Assembly (NCBI RefSeq): GCF_020151015.1
Contig: NZ_CP083746.1
Location: 2,137,001 to 2,201,000, forward strand
Direction: 5' to 3'
Source: Pseudomonas sp. p1(2021b)
GTDB lineage: Bacteria; Pseudomonadota; Gammaproteobacteria; Pseudomonadales; Pseudomonadaceae
DNA: 64,000 bases
Shown here piece after piece: positions 1 through 8,982 of the stretch; position 1 is the first letter of the stretch; each line of letters starts with the position of its first letter. The notes beneath the pieces were generated by a model. That model saw only the letters and a program-made list of their open reading frames with translations, had not been told where the DNA came from and did not search any database. The translations under genes and the position numbers were made by a program.

Positions 1-1173
1 GCCGATGCCGTTGAGCTCGAGGGTCTTGGCGGCGAGCTGCTCGAGGTTGTTCACGTCCACCCGGTGCTTGAGGTTGGCGCAGCTCATGCCCACGGTGCGG
101 CAGCCGATCTTCATCAGGTACGGGCGCCCGGGTAGCAACGGCTCTTCGTCCATCCACACCAGGGTGGCTTCGAACTGGTCGGCCACCGCGGGCGGGGCGT
201 CGGCCAGGGCGATCAGGTCGCCGCGGCTGATGTCGATCTCGTCCTTGAGCACCAAGGTCACCGCCTGGCCGCACTCGGCGCGCTGCTGCGGGCCGCTGGC
301 GCCGAGAATCTCGGAGACTTCGCTCTGCTGGCCCGAGGGCAGTACACGGATGCGTTCACCGACGCTGATGCTGCCGGCGGCGATGTTGCCCGAGTAGCCA
401 CGGAAGTCCAGATTGGGGCGGTTGACCCATTGCACCGGCAGGCGGAACGCCGCCTGGCTGGCGTGGGCCTGCTCCAGCGGCACGTCTTCCAGGTAGGCAA
501 GCAGGCTCGGGCCTGTGTACCAAGGGGTGTTGGGGCTGGCACTGAGCATGTTGTCGCCGCGCAGCGCAGAGAGTGGAATGCACTGGATGTCATCCAGGCC
601 GATCTGCGCGGCGAAGGCACGATAGTCGGCCTCGATGCGCTGGAACACCTCCTGCGAGTAGCCCATCAGGTCGAGCTTGTTGACCGCCAGCACCACCTTG
701 CCGATCCCCAGCAGCGACACCAGGTAACTGTGCCGGCGGGTCTGGGTCAGCAGGCCTTGGCGGGCGTCTACCAGGATCACCGCCAAGTCGGCGGTGGAGG
801 CGCCGGTGACCATGTTGCGGGTGTACTGTTCGTGGCCGGGCGTATCGGCAACGATGAACTTGCGTTTCTCCGTGGCGAAGAAACGGTATGCCACATCGAT
901 GGTGATGCCTTGCTCGCGCTCGGCGGCCAAGCCGTCCACCAAGAGGGCGAAGTCCAGGTCCTCGCCTTGGGTGCCGAGTTTTTTCGAGTCGGCTTCGAGC
1001 TGGCCGAGCTGGTCTTCGAACAGCACCTTGGACTCGTACAGCAGGCGCCCGATCAAGGTGCTCTTGCCGTCGTCGACGCTGCCGCAAGTGATGAAGCGCA
1101 GCAGTTGCTTGTGCTGCTGTGCCTGCAGGTACGTGGTGAGGTCGTCGTGCCGGGCGTGGGTGATCGCGTTCAT
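1..1173 (-). CDS. cysN: Sulfate adenylyltransferase subunit 1 (CysN or CysNC), 3' end outside window
   Basis: GTPase subunit of ATP sulfurylase, which activates sulfate to adenylylsulfate in cytoplasmic sulfur assimilation. The visible 391 codons from the ATG at 1173 contain a P-loop (GSVDDGKST), the DTPGHEQY switch motif and NKLD, as in EF-Tu-like GTPases. The start codon overlaps the cysD stop by one base (TGATG), so the two are translationally coupled. In Pseudomonas this protein is usually fused to a C-terminal APS kinase (CysNC, about 630 residues). That part would lie beyond the left edge, so the fusion cannot be checked here. Confidence 0.95.
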   Translation of the reverse strand, partial: MNAITHARHDDLTTYLQAQQHKQLLRFITCGSVDDGKSTLIGRLLYESKVLFEDQLGQLEADSKKLGTQGEDLDFALLVDGLAAEREQGITIDVAYRFFATEKRKFIVADTPGHEQYTRNMVTGASTADLAVILVDARQGLLTQTRRHSYLVSLLGIGKVVLAVNKLDLMGYSQEVFQRIEADYRAFAAQIGLDDIQCIPLSALRGDNMLSASPNTPWYTGPSLLAYLEDVPLEQAHASQAAFRLPVQWVNRPNLDFRGYSGNIAAGSISVGERIRVLPSGQQSEVSEILGASGPQQRAECGQAVTLVLKDEIDISRGDLIALADAPPAVADQFEATLVWMDEEPLLPGRPYLMKIGCRTVGMSCANLKHRVDVNNLEQLAAKTLELNGIG

Positions 1174-2069
1174 CAGAAGTATCCCTCTTGTTTCTTCTTC
1201 TCCATGGAGCCGGCCGAGTCGCTGTCGATCAGCCGGCCCTGGCGTTCCGATGTGCGGCTGACCAGCATCTCGCCGATGATCGCCGGCAGGTCGTCGGCGT
1301 CGCTGTCGATGGCGCCGGTGAGCGGGTAGCAGCCCAGGGTGCGGAAGCGCACCTTGCGCATTTCGGGGGTTTCGCCGTCACGCAGCGGCAGGCGCTGGTC
1401 GTCGACCATGATCAGGGTGCCGTTGCGCTCCACCACCGGGCGCTCCTTGGCGAAGTACAGGGGCACGATGGGGATCTGCTCCAGGTAGATGTATTGCCAG
1501 ATGTCCAACTCGGTCCAGTTCGACAGCGGGAACACCCGCAGGCTTTCGCCCTTGCGCTTGCGCGTGTTGTACAGACGCCACAGCTCCGGGCGCTGTTGCT
1601 TGGGGTCCCAGCGGTGCTGCTCGGAACGCAGGGAGAACACGCGCTCCTTGGCACGGGATTTTTCCTCGTCGCGGCGGGCACCGCCGAAGGCGGCATCGAA
1701 GCCGTATTGGTCCAGCGCTTGCTTCAGGCCCTGTGTCTTCCACACGTCGGTGTGCAGGGCCGAACCGTGGGTGAAGGGGTCGATGGCTTTTTCCACGCCT
1801 TCGGGGTTGATGTGCACCAGCAGCTCCAGGCCCAGGCGCTCGGCGGTCTGGTCGCGGAAGGCGATCATCTCGCGGAATTTCCAGGTGGTGTCCACGTGCA
1901 GCAGGGGGAAGGGCGGCTTGCCCGGGGCGAAGGCCTTCATCGCCAGGTGCAGCATCACCGCGCTGTCCTTGCCGATGGAATAGAGCATCACCGGGTGCTC
2001 ACACTCGGCCACCACTTCGCGGATGATCTGGATGCTCTCGGCCTCCAGCCATTGCAGATGAGTCAACAT
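1173..2069 (-). CDS. cysD: Sulfate adenylyltransferase subunit 2 (CysD)
   Basis: Catalytic PP-loop ATP-pyrophosphatase subunit of ATP sulfurylase. It forms adenylylsulfate with the CysN GTPase. The 298-residue product carries the [15 protein letters not shown]-loop near residue 31 and the family C-terminus with RQGRLIDSD. The ATG at 2069 is preceded by a strong GAGGAGG ribosome site. The length is close to the usual ~305 residues. It is the first gene of a cysD-cysN operon read leftwards. Confidence 0.97.
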   Translation of the reverse strand: MLTHLQWLEAESIQIIREVVAECEHPVMLYSIGKDSAVMLHLAMKAFAPGKPPFPLLHVDTTWKFREMIAFRDQTAERLGLELLVHINPEGVEKAIDPFTHGSALHTDVWKTQGLKQALDQYGFDAAFGGARRDEEKSRAKERVFSLRSEQHRWDPKQQRPELWRLYNTRKRKGESLRVFPLSNWTELDIWQYIYLEQIPIVPLYFAKERPVVERNGTLIMVDDQRLPLRDGETPEMRKVRFRTLGCYPLTGAIDSDADDLPAIIGEMLVSRTSERQGRLIDSDSAGSMEKKKQEGYF

Positions 2070-2143
2070 CGGATACCTCCTCGTGATCTTCCGGGTACGG
2101 GCCCGGTTGACGCCAAGGTAGGCAATGCACCACCAGCGCCTCT

Positions 2144-2163
2144 TCGTCTGCTCGGACGAAGTG
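2144..2163. promoter_or_regulatory. Perfect-armed palindrome upstream of cysD
   Basis: CTTCGTCTGCTCGGACGAAG has 7-bp complementary arms around a 6-bp centre, 74 bp before the cysD start and just after the stop of the SRPBCC gene. There is no T-run, so a terminator is not convincing. It shares the 13-mer GTCTGCTCGGACG with the element at 5793-5811 upstream of the first steroid unit. It may be an operator or a chance hairpin. Confidence 0.3.
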
Positions 2164-2180
2164 AAGCGGTGGTGCCAACA

Positions 2181-2651
2181 TCAGGCCGCGGTGGCGTGCA
2201 GCGACTCGGCACGGGCCTTCACGGCCAGGGCCACGGCATCGAAGCCCTGCTTGACCCATGGCCCATGGTTGGCCATGACCGCGTCGGCGGTGGGGCCGAG
2301 GAACTGGTCGGTGGTGTGGTAGCGGCAGCTGTTCGGGCCGGTGCGCTCGATCAGTTGTTCGCGGCGGGCCGCGTCAGGGTTGCTGGCGCTCGAGCGCATT
2401 TCCCAGGCGAGCAGGCGGTGTGGCTCGAAGTCCACCAGGTACTCGACCACATGCAGCAGCTCACCGGGCGCGGCCGGGTTGGGCAGGAACAGGTTGACCG
2501 GCTCGCCCAGGCGCAGGGTGGATTCGACCTTGACCGTGTAGGGGTTCCACTGCGGGTAGCTGGGCAGGTCGACCAGGATCGACCAGACCAGCTCGGCGGG
2601 GGCGGCGATGTCCACGGTGACGGAGCGAACCAGGTTCTTGTCGGTTGTCAT
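2181..2651 (-). CDS. SRPBCC-family (polyketide cyclase/dehydrase-like) protein
   Basis: Cytoplasmic protein of 156 residues with a START/SRPBCC helix-grip fold signature: an N-terminal strand with the phrase TVDIAAPAELVWSILVDL, then YPQWNPY, and a long C-terminal helix (about residues 125-152). These proteins bind hydrophobic ligands or act in cyclisation; no specific substrate is visible. The ATG at 2651 has a GAGGA ribosome site. It lies upstream of cysD on the same strand with a ~110 bp gap. Its relation to sulfur metabolism or to the steroid genes beyond rhs is unknown. Confidence 0.8.
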   Translation of the reverse strand: MTTDKNLVRSVTVDIAAPAELVWSILVDLPSYPQWNPYTVKVESTLRLGEPVNLFLPNPAAPGELLHVVEYLVDFEPHRLLAWEMRSSASNPDAARREQLIERTGPNSCRYHTTDQFLGPTADAVMANHGPWVKQGFDAVALAVKARAESLHATAA

Positions 2652-2992
2652 CGATGATTCCTCGTAGAGTGGCCCCACGCCTAGGCGTGGCGCAGGGGAG
2701 CCGTGTGGCCCAACGAGGCATCGTGGTCGGTTGGCGTTTCGGGTTCTTCGTCCGTTTGGATAAGGGGCAGTATTGGGTTGGTCGTTTGGGTGTTAGTGCT
2801 TTTTACTTTCTGCTTGTAAGTGTGTGGCAGATTTTTTTACTTGAGGTGTGAGAAGTTTTTTTTGGCGATAATTATCGCTGTTTGATTTATATGCTTCTTA
2901 CGCGGCTCGCTGTTTTTGGCGTGCTGCGCCGGCTTTGTTGTTTGTGAATTACTAGCGGCGCAGGAAATAGTCATTAACAGGAGTTGCTTTCC
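2652..2992. other. A/T-rich intergenic region upstream of rhs
   Basis: No gene is visible in these ~340 bases. The right half is much richer in A/T than the surroundings, including T-runs around 2831-2862, and holds a perfect 14-bp palindrome GCGATAATTATCGC at 2865-2878. It should contain the promoter of the Rhs gene. The shift in composition fits horizontally acquired DNA carried with rhs. Confidence 0.5.
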
Positions 2993-5788
2993 ATGTTGTC
3001 TTTTCGTAATACCCCGTCCGTCGCGGTTGTCGATAATCGTGGCTTGGTTGTACGCACTATCGACTATTACCGTCAGCCAGATAAACCTGAGGTGACGGAC
3101 GAACGCGTCACCCATCACCAACACGACGCCCGAGGCGTCCTGGCGCGCAGTGCCGACCCTCGGCTGGCCGCGGCGGGCCGGGCAAACTTCACCTACCTGA
3201 CGGACCTTGCCGGTACGGCCCTGCACACCCGCAGCGTCGATGCGGGCACCTCGATCACCCTCAGGGATGCCGCCGGGCGCCCTTTCGTGGAGGTGGCCCA
3301 GGTTGCTACCGACGAAGGCGGTAACGACGACCTGAGCCAGGCGGTTACCCGTACCTGGCAGTACGAGGCCCCGTCCCAGGCCGGCCGACCGCTGAGCGTG
3401 ACGGAGCAAGTGGCCGACAGCGAGGTACGGATTGCCGAGCGGTTCGTCTGGGCACAGGTTACGCAACAGGCACGGGACCATAATTTGCTCGGGCAGGCGA
3501 CCCGCCATTACGACCCGGCGGGTCTGGCGCAGGCGAACAGCTTTGCCCTGACGGGTGTGCCGATCTCAACGACCCGGCAGCTGCTCAAGGATGCCGAAAA
3601 TCCTGATATCGCCGCTGACTGGCAGGGTGAAGAGGTGGTGGAATGGGACACCCGTCTGGCCCCTGAGACCTATACGACCCAGACCACGGCAGACGCCACG
3701 GGCGCGTTGCTGACGACCCTGGATGCCGCAGGCAACCTGCAACGGGTGGCCTATGACGTGGCCGGCCAACTCAGGGGCAGCTGGCTGACGATCGCGGGCA
3801 AGGCCGAGCAGGCCATCGTCCAGTCCGTCAGTTATTCCGCCGCCGGGCAGAAACTGCGCGAGGTGCATGGCAACGGTGTGGTGACCACCTACACCTACGA
3901 GCCCGACACCCAGCGCCTGTCCTCCATCAAGACCGAGCGCCAGGGCACTGGCGCGAAGGTGCTGCAAGACCTGCGCTATGCCTACGACCCGGTGGGCAAT
4001 GTGCTCAAGATCCGCAACGACGCCGAGGCCACCCGGTTCTGGCGCAACCAGAAAGTGGTGCCGGAAAACACCTACAGCTACGACAGCCTCTACCAGCTGG
4101 CCAGTGCCACGGGCCGCGAAATGGCCAACGCCGGCCAACAAGGCCGACACCTTCCGCATGTCACCCCCTTCGACAGCACCACCTACACCTCGTACATGCG
4201 CACGTACCGCTACGACACCGCAGGCAACCTGCTCCAGATCCGTCACAGCGCCCCCGCCACGAACCACAACTACACCACCGACATCACCGTCAGCGACCGC
4301 AGCAACCGGGCCGTGTTGAGCTCGATGACGAAGGCCTCGTCGGCTGTCGAGGCGCTGTTCACTCCGGGCGGGCAGCAGGCCGTGCTGTTGCCGGGGCAAC
4401 CACTGGCCTGGAGCTCGCGAGCCGAGCTCGAGCAGGTCGTGTCGGTGAAGCGCGAAGGAGGTACGGACGACTGCGAAAGCTACCGCTATGACAACCATAG
4501 CCAGCGTGTGCTGAAAGCCAGTACCCAGCGAACGGCCCGCAGCACTCAGTCCCAGCGAGTGATCTACCTGCCAGGGCTGGAGCTGCGTACCCACACCAAT
4601 GGCGACACGCTCACGCAAGACCTGCAGGTGATGACGGTCGGGGAGGCCGGTCGTGCGCAAGTGCGGGTACTGCACTGGCAGGCAGGAAAACCCGACGATC
4701 TCGCGAACGATCAACTGCGCTACAGCTACGACAACCTGCTGGGCAGCAGCGCGCTGGAGGTCGATGGCGCCGGCAACCTGATCAGCCAGGAAGAGTACTA
4801 CCCCTTTGGCGGCACGGCGGTATGGGTTGCACGCAACGAAGTCGAGGCGAGCTACAAGACCGTGCGCTATTCAGGCAAAGAGCGCGATGCCACAGGCCTG
4901 TATTACTACGGCTACCGCTATTACCAGCCTTGGGCGGGGCGCTGGTTGAGTGCAGACCCGGCCGGTACGGTGGACGGGTTGAACCTGTTCAGCATGGTTG
5001 GAAACAATCCCGTGACACGGGTCGATGTTCTAGGGTTGGCGGGTGACGACCCCAATGATCCAACTCAGGGATTGACCAAAAATCAAAAAAAGCTGGCGAA
5101 GCGGAAGGAAAGGGAAAGACAAAAAAAAGAAGGCGATCGGTTAGAGGCTGAATTGGCCCGTCAGGAGAGCGCACGTTTGGCAGAGAAGCAAGCCGCGCGT
5201 GAACTGTCGAAATTGACGCTGAGTCAGGAGAATAATCAATTTGTCGTAGTCACTGCCGCGCAGCGTAACGAGCCTTTAATACCCAGAAACGGAAAACTGA
5301 TGCCGAATCCACATTATGTGGAAAACAGAAAATATGAATCTTTGCTTGCTCGGCTGAAAAGGGTCTCTTCCGTGGGCAGCGATCGACCCTGGGCAATAGG
5401 GGTGCGAGAGAAAATTGTAGGGGAAAAAAAGGTTTCCCAGTTTATATACTTGTTAGACGGTAATGCGAACGAAGGATGGGTGCATCTTTGGAGCGGGCAT
5501 AAATCGGATTTTGAACAGGAGGCCAGACAGGCCAGCAACAGTAGTCTGAAAATAGGGCCGGCTGACGTCAAAAAATTGATCGTGGAATCGTTCGTTTCCG
5601 GAGAGCTAAAAGAAGGTGGAACAGGTTCGAAGGGGCGTAGTTCAACCAATGAGCGCTACGAGCTCAACACTAAATATGGAAAGCTGTCCACACTGGTGGT
5701 GTTTGCCGAAGATGGGAAGGTCATCACGGCCTACCCTAAAAAACCGTCTACCTGCGCAGGGGCCTCGTCTAATGCAAGGGTGAAGTAG
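2993..5788 (+). CDS. RHS repeat-associated core protein with variable C-terminal tip
   Basis: Polymorphic-toxin-type protein of 931 residues. The body (about 1-670) has YD-repeat strands (YDVAGQL, YTYEPDTQRL, YDPVGNV, YRYDTAGNL) and ends with the Rhs core signature YYYGYRYYQPWAGRWLSADP, then NNPVTRVDVLGL at about residue 680. The last ~250 residues are a different, Lys/Glu-rich, A/T-rich module starting AGDDPNDPTQG, with a charged helix and a C-terminal basic domain. I cannot name its activity. I chose the ATG at 2993 because it has an ACAGGAG site 8 bases upstream. It resembles the short TccC-like Rhs proteins of Pseudomonas. No VgrG, PAAR or obvious immunity gene is adjacent; the next gene starts a steroid unit. 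Confidence 0.9.
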   Translation: MLSFRNTPSVAVVDNRGLVVRTIDYYRQPDKPEVTDERVTHHQHDARGVLARSADPRLAAAGRANFTYLTDLAGTALHTRSVDAGTSITLRDAAGRPFVEVAQVATDEGGNDDLSQAVTRTWQYEAPSQAGRPLSVTEQVADSEVRIAERFVWAQVTQQARDHNLLGQATRHYDPAGLAQANSFALTGVPISTTRQLLKDAENPDIAADWQGEEVVEWDTRLAPETYTTQTTADATGALLTTLDAAGNLQRVAYDVAGQLRGSWLTIAGKAEQAIVQSVSYSAAGQKLREVHGNGVVTTYTYEPDTQRLSSIKTERQGTGAKVLQDLRYAYDPVGNVLKIRNDAEATRFWRNQKVVPENTYSYDSLYQLASATGREMANAGQQGRHLPHVTPFDSTTYTSYMRTYRYDTAGNLLQIRHSAPATNHNYTTDITVSDRSNRAVLSSMTKASSAVEALFTPGGQQAVLLPGQPLAWSSRAELEQVVSVKREGGTDDCESYRYDNHSQRVLKASTQRTARSTQSQRVIYLPGLELRTHTNGDTLTQDLQVMTVGEAGRAQVRVLHWQAGKPDDLANDQLRYSYDNLLGSSALEVDGAGNLISQEEYYPFGGTAVWVARNEVEASYKTVRYSGKERDATGLYYYGYRYYQPWAGRWLSADPAGTVDGLNLFSMVGNNPVTRVDVLGLAGDDPNDPTQGLTKNQKKLAKRKERERQKKEGDRLEAELARQESARLAEKQAARELSKLTLSQENNQFVVVTAAQRNEPLIPRNGKLMPNPHYVENRKYESLLARLKRVSSVGSDRPWAIGVREKIVGEKKVSQFIYLLDGNANEGWVHLWSGHKSDFEQEARQASNSSLKIGPADVKKLIVESFVSGELKEGGTGSKGRSSTNERYELNTKYGKLSTLVVFAEDGKVITAYPKKPSTCAGASSNARVK

Positions 5789-5792
5789 TGGG

Positions 5793-5811
5793 TTAGTCTG
5801 CTCGGACGTAG
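5793..5811 (+). promoter_or_regulatory. Steroid-cluster operator copy A (DUF1214 unit)
   Basis: TTAGTCT-GCTC-GGACGTAG matches the cluster consensus (g/c)TAGTCC-N4-GGACGATG in both half-sites with one change in the left arm. GGAC is followed 24 bp later by TATGGT, a -10-like hexamer. The element is 66 bp before the ATG at 5878. Confidence 0.55.
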
Positions 5812-5877
5812 TGCCCGTGTGTCTTGCTTTTTATGGTCTCCAGCAATGGCGGCATTCCGCCCCCCACGGAGACCATC

Positions 5878-6987
5878 ATGGCCATCGACCCCACCGAGCA
5901 GGTATGCAGCGGCGCAACCTGGAACCATTTCTGCGAGCAATTAAGGCGCAGCGGCGAGCAGATCCTGCGCGCCGAGGCGCCTGCCGATGCGCAGACCCGC
6001 GCCGAGGGCTTTCGCTACCTCACGCGCCTGCTGCGTATCGCCCTGGAAATGCATCTGGAGTTCGCCGACCCGGACTTCCCGGGCTTCATCACCCCCTCAC
6101 ACGAAACCGCCAAGATCGGCGCCGACAACCCGGATAACTTGTACCGCTATGCTCGCCTGAACGGCGCCCAGCGCTATCGGGTCAGCGGACAGCGCGGCAG
6201 CGTCGCCTATTTGAGCTTCGGGACCCAGAAGGGCGGCTACGAAACCAACGGCAAGATGATCCAGACCGGCTTCATCGATGCCAGCCAGTTGCAGCTGGAC
6301 GCCGATGGCAACTTCGAGATCATCCTCAGCCAGCACCCGCAGGGCAGCGGCAATTGGTTGCGCCTGGAGCCGGAAAGCAACGCCCTGATCGTGCGCCAGA
6401 CCTTCCTCGATCGCACCACCGAGCAACCGGCACAGCTGCGTATCGAACGCCTGGATGCCGACCAGGCTCCACCGCCCCTGGACCCGGCCTTCCTGCAGCA
6501 AGGCCTGCAACGCGCCGCCTCGTTCGTCGAGAACACCGCGCGCCTGTTCGCTGACTGGGCCCAGGGCTATCAGGCCCATGCCAACCAGCTGCCGCCGGCT
6601 GACCAGCCGTTGTGCCAGTCGGTGGGCGGCGACCCGAACATCTTCTACTACCACTCCTACTGGGCCCTGGCCGACGACGAAGCCTTGCTGATCGAGGTGG
6701 AGCAGGTACCCGATTGCGATTTCTGGAACCTGCAAATCAATAACTACTGGATGGAGTCGCTGGACTACCGCTATCACCGCATCTGCCTGAACAAGCATTC
6801 AGCGCAACTGGACGCCGACGGCGGCTTGCGCATGGTGCTCAGCGCCCGCGACCCGGGCCTTGCGAACTGGCTGGAAACCGCCGGCCACCCCCACGGCACC
6901 CTGTGCCTGCGCTGGGTCGGCGCGAAAACCCCGGTACATCCCACCACCCGTGTCGTGAAGCTGCATGCACTCGAGGAGCTTGCCTGA
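5878..6987 (+). CDS. DUF1214 domain-containing protein
   Basis: Protein of 369 residues with a C-terminal DUF1214 domain: NYWMESLDYRY, a run ending in RDPGLANWLETAGH, then TLCLRWVG. The family is common in proteobacterial and actinobacterial lipid and steroid clusters and has no established reaction. No signal peptide is visible. The ATG at 5878 follows GGAG by 7 bases. Its stop overlaps the next ATG (ATGA), so it is co-translated with the sulfotransferase-like gene. The upstream operator-like element places it in the steroid regulon. Confidence 0.85.
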   Translation: MAIDPTEQVCSGATWNHFCEQLRRSGEQILRAEAPADAQTRAEGFRYLTRLLRIALEMHLEFADPDFPGFITPSHETAKIGADNPDNLYRYARLNGAQRYRVSGQRGSVAYLSFGTQKGGYETNGKMIQTGFIDASQLQLDADGNFEIILSQHPQGSGNWLRLEPESNALIVRQTFLDRTTEQPAQLRIERLDADQAPPPLDPAFLQQGLQRAASFVENTARLFADWAQGYQAHANQLPPADQPLCQSVGGDPNIFYYHSYWALADDEALLIEVEQVPDCDFWNLQINNYWMESLDYRYHRICLNKHSAQLDADGGLRMVLSARDPGLANWLETAGHPHGTLCLRWVGAKTPVHPTTRVVKLHALEELA

Positions 6988-8159
6988 TGATCAGTGAATT
7001 CGCCCCAGAACGCCTGATGGCCGAGGCCAGTACCCGTGCCGGTGGCCTGCAGGACTTTGGCCCGGGCAACTTCCGTGAGGGCCTGGCGGTGCTGGCCGAG
7101 GCGCTGGAGCACGAGGCCCGGTTGTCCGTGGCCGGGCGCGGGATGCTGCGCGAAAAGTTGCTGGCGCAACTGGTCAACCGCCTGGTCATTGAAGACCATT
7201 GCACGCGTTACCCGCAGATCCTCGAGCAGCCCATCGACGACCCCTTGGTGATCGTCGGCCTGCCGCGCACCGGCACCACCTTGTTGCAACGTACCCTGGC
7301 GGTCGACCCGCAGTTCGACAAGGCCATGTGGTGGGAGACCCGCTACCCGGCGCCGCTGCCCGGCGAAGACCCCGCCCGCCCCGAGGCGCGCATTCTGAAG
7401 GCGCGTGCCGAAGTGGCATCGATGGTCGAGTTCCTGCCGCAGCTGCTGGCCATCCACCCGCTGGACGCCGAGCAGGCCGACGAAGAGTTCATGCTGATGG
7501 AGCACAGCTTCCTTTGCGCCATGGACTCCTACGTCAACGTGCCCAGCTACACCGCCTGGCTCGACCGCCAGGACCAGACCCAGGTCTACCAGTACCTCAA
7601 ACGCTGCCTGCAGTTCCTGCAATGGCAGCAGCGGCTGCGGAGCGTCGCCCCAGGCCGGCGCTGGTTGCTCAAGAGCCCGCAGCACCTGCATACCCTGGAG
7701 CTTTTGTTCAAGGTGTTCCCCGGCGCCCAGGTGATCCTCACCCACCGCGAGCCGGCCAGCACCATCCCCTCGTTGGCCAGTTTCATCCATACCCTGTGGC
7801 AGCTGTACAGCGACCATGCCGACGCCGAGGCCGTGGGCGAGCAGTGGAACCGCCGCATGGCGCGTGCCATGCGCCATGCCATGGCCGTGCGCGAAACCCT
7901 GCCCGAAGGGCGGGTGCTGGATATCCATTTCGAGGACACCGTGAGCCAGCCGTTGGCGGTGGTCGAGCGCATCTACCGGTTCGCCGGCCTGCAGCTGAGC
8001 GCCACGGTACGTGACGCGATCGTTCGTTGGCTGGCCGACAATGGCCGCGAAAAGCGCGCCAGCCACCAGTACAGCCCTGAGTGCTTTGGCCTGAGCGAGG
8101 CCATGCTGCAGCGCGACTACGCCGAGTACCGTTCCCGTCACCTGCGGGCCAATGCCTGA
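6987..8159 (+). CDS. Sulfotransferase-family protein
   Basis: Product of 390 residues with a PAPS-binding-type P-loop, GLPRTGTTLLQ near residue 90, and a 3'-phosphate-binding segment (WLLKSPQHL, VILTHREP). These are the marks of the sulfotransferase_3 family. Whether it transfers sulfate or only uses the fold is unknown. An obvious but untested idea is modification of a steroid hydroxyl or side-chain intermediate. It overlaps the DUF1214 gene by 3 bases and is followed by an SDR gene 24 bases on, within the first steroid transcription unit. Confidence 0.85.
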   Translation: MISEFAPERLMAEASTRAGGLQDFGPGNFREGLAVLAEALEHEARLSVAGRGMLREKLLAQLVNRLVIEDHCTRYPQILEQPIDDPLVIVGLPRTGTTLLQRTLAVDPQFDKAMWWETRYPAPLPGEDPARPEARILKARAEVASMVEFLPQLLAIHPLDAEQADEEFMLMEHSFLCAMDSYVNVPSYTAWLDRQDQTQVYQYLKRCLQFLQWQQRLRSVAPGRRWLLKSPQHLHTLELLFKVFPGAQVILTHREPASTIPSLASFIHTLWQLYSDHADAEAVGEQWNRRMARAMRHAMAVRETLPEGRVLDIHFEDTVSQPLAVVERIYRFAGLQLSATVRDAIVRWLADNGREKRASHQYSPECFGLSEAMLQRDYAEYRSRHLRANA

Positions 8160-8183
8160 CACAACAACAAGAAGGAACCCACC

Positions 8184-8972
8184 ATGCTATTGAAAGACAA
8201 GGTCGTGATGATCTCCGGGATAGGCCCGGGCCTGGGTATCAAGCTGGCCCTGGAGGCGGCGCGCCAAGGCGCCCGGGCCCTGGCCATCGGCGCCCGCAGC
8301 GCCGAGCGGTTGGAGCAGGCCCGCGCCCGTATTCTCGCCTTGGGCCATGAGTGCCAGGTGCTGTGCGTGCCGACCGACATCACCGACAGCGAGGCCTGTG
8401 CGCAGTTCGCCAAGGCTACCGTGGAGGCGTTCGGGCGCATCGATGCACTGGTCAACAGCGCCTTTTCCCATGGCGGCTTCCAGGCTGTGGATGAGGCCGA
8501 CAATGGGCCGCTGCGCGAGGCCCTGGAGGTCAACCTGCTGGGTTCGCTGAACATGTCGCGGGCGGTATTGCCGGCCATGCGCGAACAGGGCGAGGGCGCC
8601 ATCGTCATGATCAACACCCTGGGCGTGCGCAAGCCCTACCAGGGGGGCGCCGCTTATTCGGCATCCAAGGCTGCGCTGGCTGCCAGCGTGCGCTACCTGG
8701 CCAGCGAACAGGCGGTGCACGGCATCCGCGTCAACGCCCTGGCCTGTGGCTGGATGTGGGGCGAGCCGGTACAGGCCGTGGTGCGCCAGAGCGCCGAAGC
8801 CCGGGGTATCAGCGAGGCGCAGGCCAAGGCCGAATTCAGCGCGGGCATCCCCGGTGGGCGCATGCGTACCGACGATGAATGCGCCCGTGCGGCGCTGTTC
8901 CTGGCGTCGGATTACGCCAGCGCGATCAACGGTGCGCAGCTCGATGCCAATGGCGGCGAACTGATGAACTGA
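8184..8972 (+). CDS. Short-chain dehydrogenase/reductase
   Basis: NAD(P)-dependent oxidoreductase of 262 residues. The cofactor loop is SGIGPGLG (variant of TGxxxGxG) near residue 10, and the catalytic YSASK lies near residue 157. The C-terminus GAQLDANGGELMN is typical of classical SDRs. Its place between a sulfotransferase-like gene and a DHH gene in a steroid unit suggests a hydroxysteroid or acyl-CoA intermediate as substrate. Position and stereochemistry cannot be assigned. Confidence 0.9.
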   Translation: MLLKDKVVMISGIGPGLGIKLALEAARQGARALAIGARSAERLEQARARILALGHECQVLCVPTDITDSEACAQFAKATVEAFGRIDALVNSAFSHGGFQAVDEADNGPLREALEVNLLGSLNMSRAVLPAMREQGEGAIVMINTLGVRKPYQGGAAYSASKAALAASVRYLASEQAVHGIRVNALACGWMWGEPVQAVVRQSAEARGISEAQAKAEFSAGIPGGRMRTDDECARAALFLASDYASAINGAQLDANGGELMN

Positions 8973-8982
8973 GGGCAACGCC

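Noticed and set aside
1188..2657. 489-codon open frame on the plus strand
   Set aside because: Antisense shadow of cysD and the SRPBCC gene. It has no ribosome site or recognisable domain.
2865..2878. GCGATAATTATCGC as a Fur box
   Set aside because: It contains GATAATTATC but lacks the 6-1-6 or 19-bp Fur pattern, and the downstream gene is rhs, not an iron gene. Kept only as a palindrome in an A/T-rich region.
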